From NCBI GenBank assembly GCA_031286185.1, contig JAITUS010000009.1:1-11222 (forward strand): a DNA stretch of 11,222 nucleotides. Direction: 5' to 3'. The notes beneath the pieces were generated by a model. The model was given only the letters and a program-made list of their open reading frames with translations, did not search any database and was not told where the DNA came from. Both the position numbers and the translations under genes were made by a program. Source of the stretch: Rickettsiales bacterium. GTDB taxonomy: Bacteria > Pseudomonadota > Alphaproteobacteria > Rickettsiales > Anaplasmataceae. Below are positions 7,789 through 11,222 of the stretch, in pieces; the stretch's first letter is position 1; each line of letters begins with the position of its first letter.

Positions 7789-10700
7789 ATGTATGCGTTG
7801 TATAATATGGCAATGCAGCTGAATTTTAACATCTCATTTCCCGATCTATATATTCGCGATGGATTAATAAAACTAGATGAGACATTTTTAGATTACGCCA
7901 AATCATACGATGAAAGTTTATTTTGTTCCTTGATTAAAGTAAGAGAAAACGCTTCAGTGTCATCCCAGTGTTACTCCATGTCATCTCAGTGTTATCACAT
8001 GTCATCCCAGTATCGCTCCATGTCATCCCAGTGCTTGACACTGGGATCCAGAAAACAACAAATGTCGGCCACTCAAACGACAAATAGTCAGCTAATTATA
8101 GACCTTTCGTATTTACTTGATGAGTTCATCGCAAAGCTTTTCAACATTGAAAAAGAAACAGAAGAGCTGAAGAAAAAGCACAACGAATTTGCTGTAATAT
8201 ATAAATGCAAAAGGTTATTTGTTCAACGCTATGCATTGAACAAATACACTGACATAGCAAACATAGACATTGGTTGTGTTACTAGCAGATTAAATCACTT
8301 TTTTACTTTACCAACAACAGAAAAAAATTTCGCCGAGCAAGTGATGTGTTGGTTTGAGGATAAAGAGCATCACAAAGAGGAAATAGAACTTGCAGCGCAG
8401 TATGCAGCGTGGAAAGTGAAAAATGAACAGGGTATACTTTTTAGTATTCACAGAAAAGTTGATCACGAAAATCTCGTATCATTCTCTAAAAAGGAAGTAG
8501 ACGGAGTTGAAGTTCTGTATTCAAATAAAGTAAAAAGACGATATGGTTTTGACCTAACAAGTGAAAAGGTGAGTTTAGATAAAGCATTAGATAATGCTCA
8601 CTACTGCATATTTTGTCATAGGCAAAATAAGGACAGCTGCTCAAAGGGGTTGCAACCGTCTGTCATCCGAGTGGCTGACACTGGGATCCAGAAAGAATAC
8701 GCAGATTCTAGTGCCATATTCTATCAACCAAGCGAGATTTTTAAAAAATCTCCACTTAAAGTTGAACTGCACGGCTGCCCACTGGAGCAGAAAATATCAG
8801 AAATGAATCTGGTAAAAAGTGAAGGGTACAATATAGCCAGCCTTGCAATTGTGATGATAGATAATCCATTATGTGCAGCTACTGGATACAGAATATGCAA
8901 TGATTGCATGAATTCATGCATATATCAAAAACAAGAGCCTGTGAATGTGCCAATGGTTGAAACAAGAGTTTTGGATGATGTGCTCAGTTTGCCATACGGA
9001 TTTGAAATATATTCTCTGCTTAGTCGTTGGAATCCTTTAAATTTTCAGCGGCCGTTGCCGAAAGAAAACACTGGAAAAAATGTCCTGGTTGTAGGCCTTG
9101 GTCCTGCTGGTTTTAATTTAGCTCATCATTTGTTGAATGATGGGCATAATGTTATCGCCATTGATGGATTAAAGATAGAACCTCTGATTGGTAATTTTCA
9201 GCCGATCAGAGATTTTAAGCATGAAAAATTGAGTAAGCGCACAGCCGGTGGGTTTGGTGGAGTAGCAGAATATGGCATTACTTCTCGGTGGAACAAGAAT
9301 TACTTAAAGATTATTAGATTATTACTAGAAAGACGCAAAAATTTTGCATTTTATGGAGGCATTCGCTTTGGTGGCACAGTAACTGTTAGTGATGCGTTCA
9401 ATTTGGGTTTCGACCACATAGCCCTGGCACTTGGCTCTGGTAAGCCACGAATAATCAAGATAAAAAATATGTTAGCCCGTGGGGTGCGCATGGCATCTGA
9501 TTTTCTAATGTCATTACAACTTAGTGGTGCTCTTAAATCTGACTCTATAGCAAATCTGCAAATTCGCATGCCAATAGTTGTTATAGGTGCGGGACTTACT
9601 GCAATTGATACTGCCACTGAAGCCTTAGCGTATTATCCGATTCAAGTAGAAAAATTTCTTCTTCGCTACGGGACATTGGTTGGTAAATATGGGAAAGACT
9701 GCGTTGAAAAAGATTGGACAGAAGAAGAACGTGAAATTGCGAATGAGTTTATATTGCACGCACAGTCGATCCAAAAAGAGAAAGAATTAGCGAAAAAAGA
9801 GAATAGAGAAGCAAAAATATTGGAGTTAATGCAGAGTTTGGGGGGAGTGAAAGTTGTATATAGAAAAGAGCTAAAAAATTCGCCAAGTTACCGACTAAAT
9901 AGTGAGGAGGTGCAAAACGCACTTTCAGAAGGGATTTACTTTATCGAAAACCTAGAGCCAGTTGAAGTTGTGACGGATAAGTATAACCATGCTGAATCGA
10001 TAAAACTGATAGACACAAAATCGGGTGAAATCAAGTGTATAAAAGCACGTTCTGTTCTTATAGCAGCGGGTACTGGGCCAAATACAGTCATTACAACGGA
10101 AGATAAAAAGCATTTTAAATTAAGCAATGGATATTTCGCTCACCTTAGCTTATCAGGGGAAGAAGTAGATCCAATATTCTCTCCTAAGATGCAAAATAAA
10201 GATAGAGTATTAGTGTATAAGCAAGGCAGTAAAGCAATTAGTTTCTTCGGTGATCTTCATCCTTCATACAGTGGTAGTGTTGTAAAAGCTATGGCAAGTG
10301 CCAAAAACGGCTACCCTATCATCTCTCAGCTTTTGAAGGGAGTTAACGCCCCCCCAGCTCAGGTTTCAGCGTCACACTCACAACTGTATGAATGTTGTAA
10401 TATAAGAGTAACTTTCACCAAAAAGGGTGTCATCCCAGTGCCTAGACACTGGGATCCAGAAAACTTAATTTCAAATGAGTACACTAGATGGCTGTATAAT
10501 GAAAACTGGATACCAGTGTCAGCTACTTGGATGACACCATGCTGCCAGACTGAACCTTTTCCTGCTACCTCAATACCTCCTTCTGTCATCCAAGTAGCTG
10601 ACACTGGTATCCAGAAAAAGAATGCGTGGTCAAGCGTTGAACACCTGGCAAGTGAAGAATTCTTCAATAAGGTCAAAGAACAGTTCACTGCAAAGGTAAT

Positions 10701-10992
10701 AAAAGTTCAATATTTAACCGACAAAGTAGTAGAAATAGTGATCAAAGCGCCACTTGCTGCAAAAAATTTCAAGCCTGGGCAATTCTTTAGATTGCAAAGT
10801 TTTGAAACTAACAGCAGAAAAGCTACAAGCCTTGCTATGGAAGGTATAGCTGTGACTGGCACTGAAGTAGACAAAAAAAAAGGAATTATTTCCACTATTG
10901 TGCTCGAAACCGGTGGTTCCACTAATTTGTGTAAGTACTTCAAAGAAGGTGAACAAATAGTTCTTATGGGCCCAACTGGATGCCCCCACTGA
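7789..10992 (+). CDS. Large GltD-like Fe-S/FAD oxidoreductase, repeat-invaded and 3'-truncated
   Basis: This 1067-residue frame resembles the glutamate-synthase small-subunit (GltD) family of NAD(P)H/FAD oxidoreductases fused to a ferredoxin-reductase-like module. Cysteine clusters suited to Fe-S binding are CIFC…C (273, 276, 284), HGCPL (330) and CAATGYRICNDCMNSC (362, 370, 373, 377). The FAD-binding GLGPAG lies at 436-441, a second dinucleotide motif GAGLTA at 600-605, and LIAAGTGPNT near 760. A reductase-type FAD module begins near 955 with the hallmark PGQFFRLQ. The protein stops at GPTGCPH, where the NAD(P)-binding lobe should follow. Palindromic elements interrupt it at residues 57-88, 291-301, 880-890, 906-916 and 932-942. 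Residues about 850-950 look like a repeat-built linker. Starts at 7789, 7807 or 7813 are all possible; none has a clear ribosome binding site. Substrate and activity are unknown, and it may be a pseudogene. Confidence 0.75.
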   Translation: MYALYNMAMQLNFNISFPDLYIRDGLIKLDETFLDYAKSYDESLFCSLIKVRENASVSSQCYSMSSQCYHMSSQYRSMSSQCLTLGSRKQQMSATQTTNSQLIIDLSYLLDEFIAKLFNIEKETEELKKKHNEFAVIYKCKRLFVQRYALNKYTDIANIDIGCVTSRLNHFFTLPTTEKNFAEQVMCWFEDKEHHKEEIELAAQYAAWKVKNEQGILFSIHRKVDHENLVSFSKKEVDGVEVLYSNKVKRRYGFDLTSEKVSLDKALDNAHYCIFCHRQNKDSCSKGLQPSVIRVADTGIQKEYADSSAIFYQPSEIFKKSPLKVELHGCPLEQKISEMNLVKSEGYNIASLAIVMIDNPLCAATGYRICNDCMNSCIYQKQEPVNVPMVETRVLDDVLSLPYGFEIYSLLSRWNPLNFQRPLPKENTGKNVLVVGLGPAGFNLAHHLLNDGHNVIAIDGLKIEPLIGNFQPIRDFKHEKLSKRTAGGFGGVAEYGITSRWNKNYLKIIRLLLERRKNFAFYGGIRFGGTVTVSDAFNLGFDHIALALGSGKPRIIKIKNMLARGVRMASDFLMSLQLSGALKSDSIANLQIRMPIVVIGAGLTAIDTATEALAYYPIQVEKFLLRYGTLVGKYGKDCVEKDWTEEEREIANEFILHAQSIQKEKELAKKENREAKILELMQSLGGVKVVYRKELKNSPSYRLNSEEVQNALSEGIYFIENLEPVEVVTDKYNHAESIKLIDTKSGEIKCIKARSVLIAAGTGPNTVITTEDKKHFKLSNGYFAHLSLSGEEVDPIFSPKMQNKDRVLVYKQGSKAISFFGDLHPSYSGSVVKAMASAKNGYPIISQLLKGVNAPPAQVSASHSQLYECCNIRVTFTKKGVIPVPRHWDPENLISNEYTRWLYNENWIPVSATWMTPCCQTEPFPATSIPPSVIQVADTGIQKKNAWSSVEHLASEEFFNKVKEQFTAKVIKVQYLTDKVVEIVIKAPLAAKNFKPGQFFRLQSFETNSRKATSLAMEGIAVTGTEVDKKKGIISTIVLETGGSTNLCKYFKEGEQIVLMGPTGCPH
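7958..8020 (+). repeat. Three 21-bp tandem half-elements, in frame
   Basis: Three consecutive 21-bp units (7958-7978, 7979-7999, 8000-8020) each begin tgtcatcccag or a one-base variant. Each corresponds to the left part of the palindromic element, followed by a short filler. Because 21 is a multiple of 3 they add seven residues each: the peptide runs SSQCYSM, SSQCYHM, SSQYRSM. They lead directly into the full-length element at 8021. Confidence 0.9.
8021..8051 (+). repeat. Full palindromic element within the oxidoreductase gene
   Basis: This 31-bp unit has a perfect 9-bp stem (atcccagtg pairing with cactgggat) and a 5-nt loop. It is the best-preserved copy in the window and terminates the 21-bp tandem array. 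It is translated as MSSQCLTLGSR. Confidence 0.9.
8661..8691 (+). repeat. Palindromic element between two cysteine motifs
   Basis: This 31-bp copy pairs at 8 of 9 stem positions. It is translated as VIRVADTGIQ, a different register from the copy at 8021. It sits between the cluster C273/C276/C284 and the HGCPL motif at 330, inside the predicted Fe-S region. Confidence 0.88.
10428..10459 (+). repeat. Palindromic element, 32-bp variant
   Basis: This copy has a perfect 9-bp stem with a 6-nt loop (cctaga), one base longer than the other copies. The extra base shifts the register halfway, giving VIPVPRHWDPE. It lies in the variable linker before the reductase-like module. Confidence 0.88.
10506..10536 (-). 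repeat. Palindromic element, left arm of a perfect inverted pair
   Basis: This 31-bp copy in reverse orientation is the exact reverse complement of 10584-10614. It is translated on the plus strand as WIPVSATWMT. Its own internal hairpin is degraded (6 of 9 pairs), yet identity with its partner is complete. Confidence 0.9.
10584..10614 (+). repeat. Palindromic element, right arm of a perfect inverted pair
   Basis: This 31-bp copy in forward orientation mirrors 10506-10536 exactly, across a 47-bp spacer. It is translated as VIQVADTGIQ, close to VIRVADTGIQ encoded by the copy at 8661. Confidence 0.9.
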
Positions 10993-11075
10993 GGCTTGTT
11001 AGGTCTAACTTAGACCAAATCTAGTAATAGGACAAATTAAAGATACCGTCTTGTCAGTTAACAAGTCCCTTCTCC

Positions 11076-11106
11076 TGTCATCCCAGTGCGTGACACGGGG
11101 ATCCAT
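11076..11106 (+). repeat. Palindromic element, intergenic copy
   Basis: This 31-bp copy pairs at 8 of 9 stem positions. It differs from the core by one change in the right arm (cacgggg for cactggg) and one at the last base. It lies outside any reading frame. Confidence 0.85.
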
Positions 11107-11154
11107 TCTTTTCATAATAATTAATGTTATATTTTAACGTAAAACAGCTACTTT

Positions 11155-11210
11155 TATGCTCACCTACTTGATAAAATTCCTGGATTCCAGCGTCATGCGC
11201 TGGAATGACA
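11155..11210 (-). repeat. 56-bp direct repeat of the window's left edge, containing a palindromic element
   Basis: Positions 11155-11210 match positions 1-56 at 51 of 56 bases, in the same orientation. The palindromic element occupies 11180-11210; its stem is again the variant with ttccagcg arms. The similarity extends 25 bp beyond the element, so the repeated unit is longer than the palindrome and may continue to the left of the window. Confidence 0.85.
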
Positions 11211-11222
11211 GGTCTATGGGTG

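Larger units (their letters stand above)
10993..11222. other. Non-coding tail after the truncated oxidoreductase
   Basis: No gene is visible. The reductase module does not continue in any frame past about 10993. There is a short hairpin (11002-11016, 6-bp stem) without a U-run, then two palindromic elements at 11076 and 11180, separated by AT-rich sequence. The abrupt change in content suggests a recombination or insertion junction at about 10991-10993. I cannot identify the element that would have caused it. Confidence 0.55.

Noticed and set aside
7958..8051. CRISPR-like repeat array
   Set aside because: The units are directly adjacent with a 21-bp period and no unique spacers, and they are translated in frame. 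They are half-copies of the palindromic element.
8594..8806. A 70-residue plus-strand frame inside the oxidoreductase gene
   Set aside because: It is out of frame with the clear cysteine-rich coding sequence and encodes no recognisable protein.
9351..9617. An 88-residue minus-strand open frame
   Set aside because: It is opposite the well-conserved dinucleotide-binding region and has no start signal or family resemblance.
10359..10688. A 109-residue minus-strand open frame containing WIPVSATWMT and VIQVADTGIQ
   Set aside because: It is the mirror image of the plus-strand coding sequence. The perfect inverted repeat makes both strands encode the same peptides; there is no independent evidence for a gene.
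11002..11016. Hairpin after the oxidoreductase as an intrinsic terminator
   Set aside because: The stem is only 6 bp and no run of T follows it.
10991..11016. Sequence after the oxidoreductase stop as the end of an insertion sequence
   Set aside because: I do not recognise a transposon terminal repeat there, no matching inverted end is in the window, and no transposase is present.

Overview
The window is AT-rich bacterial DNA that I read as Wolbachia (Alphaproteobacteria, Rickettsiales). The evidence is the gene content and order, the low GC, and many copies of a ~31-bp palindromic repeat of the Wolbachia palindromic-element type (core tgtcatcccag…ctgggatccag). I name the organism by recognition of these features; no database search was run.

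Layout. Positions 1-573 are non-coding: a palindromic repeat at the left edge, a second hairpin, AT-rich sequence and the predicted rpsA promoter. Positions 574-2527 hold rpsA (ribosomal protein S1) followed by a small IHF/HU-like gene, the same neighbour order as rpsA-ihfB elsewhere in Proteobacteria. Next are zapA (plus strand) and sdhE (minus strand), whose 3' ends overlap. sdhE and rseP then diverge from a compact region in which two good sigma-70-type promoters share one -35 box. From there rseP, bamA, an ompH/skp-like gene and fabZ run almost without gaps. This is the classic envelope/lipid cluster with the lipid A genes (lpxD, and lpxA after fabZ) absent, as expected for a bacterium without LPS.

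Downstream of fabZ the character changes. A 3.2-kb reading frame encodes a large GltD-like, Fe-S/FAD/NAD(P)-type oxidoreductase with a ferredoxin-reductase-like C-terminal module. This one gene carries five full-length palindromic elements and three half-elements in a 21-bp tandem array, all kept in frame and read in several registers. The last two full copies form a perfect 31-bp inverted repeat around 47 bp. The gene stops abruptly inside the reductase module next to a run of five C, so it looks 3'-truncated. The final 230 bp are non-coding, with two more palindromic elements; the last lies in a 56-bp direct repeat of the window's first 56 bp.

Functionally, positions 574-7767 are housekeeping: translation (S1), nucleoid (IHF-like), division (ZapA), SDH flavinylation (SdhE), outer-membrane biogenesis (RseP, BamA, Skp) and fatty acid synthesis (FabZ). 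The unusual biology lies in the repeat-invaded oxidoreductase and in the shared sdhE/rseP promoter region.
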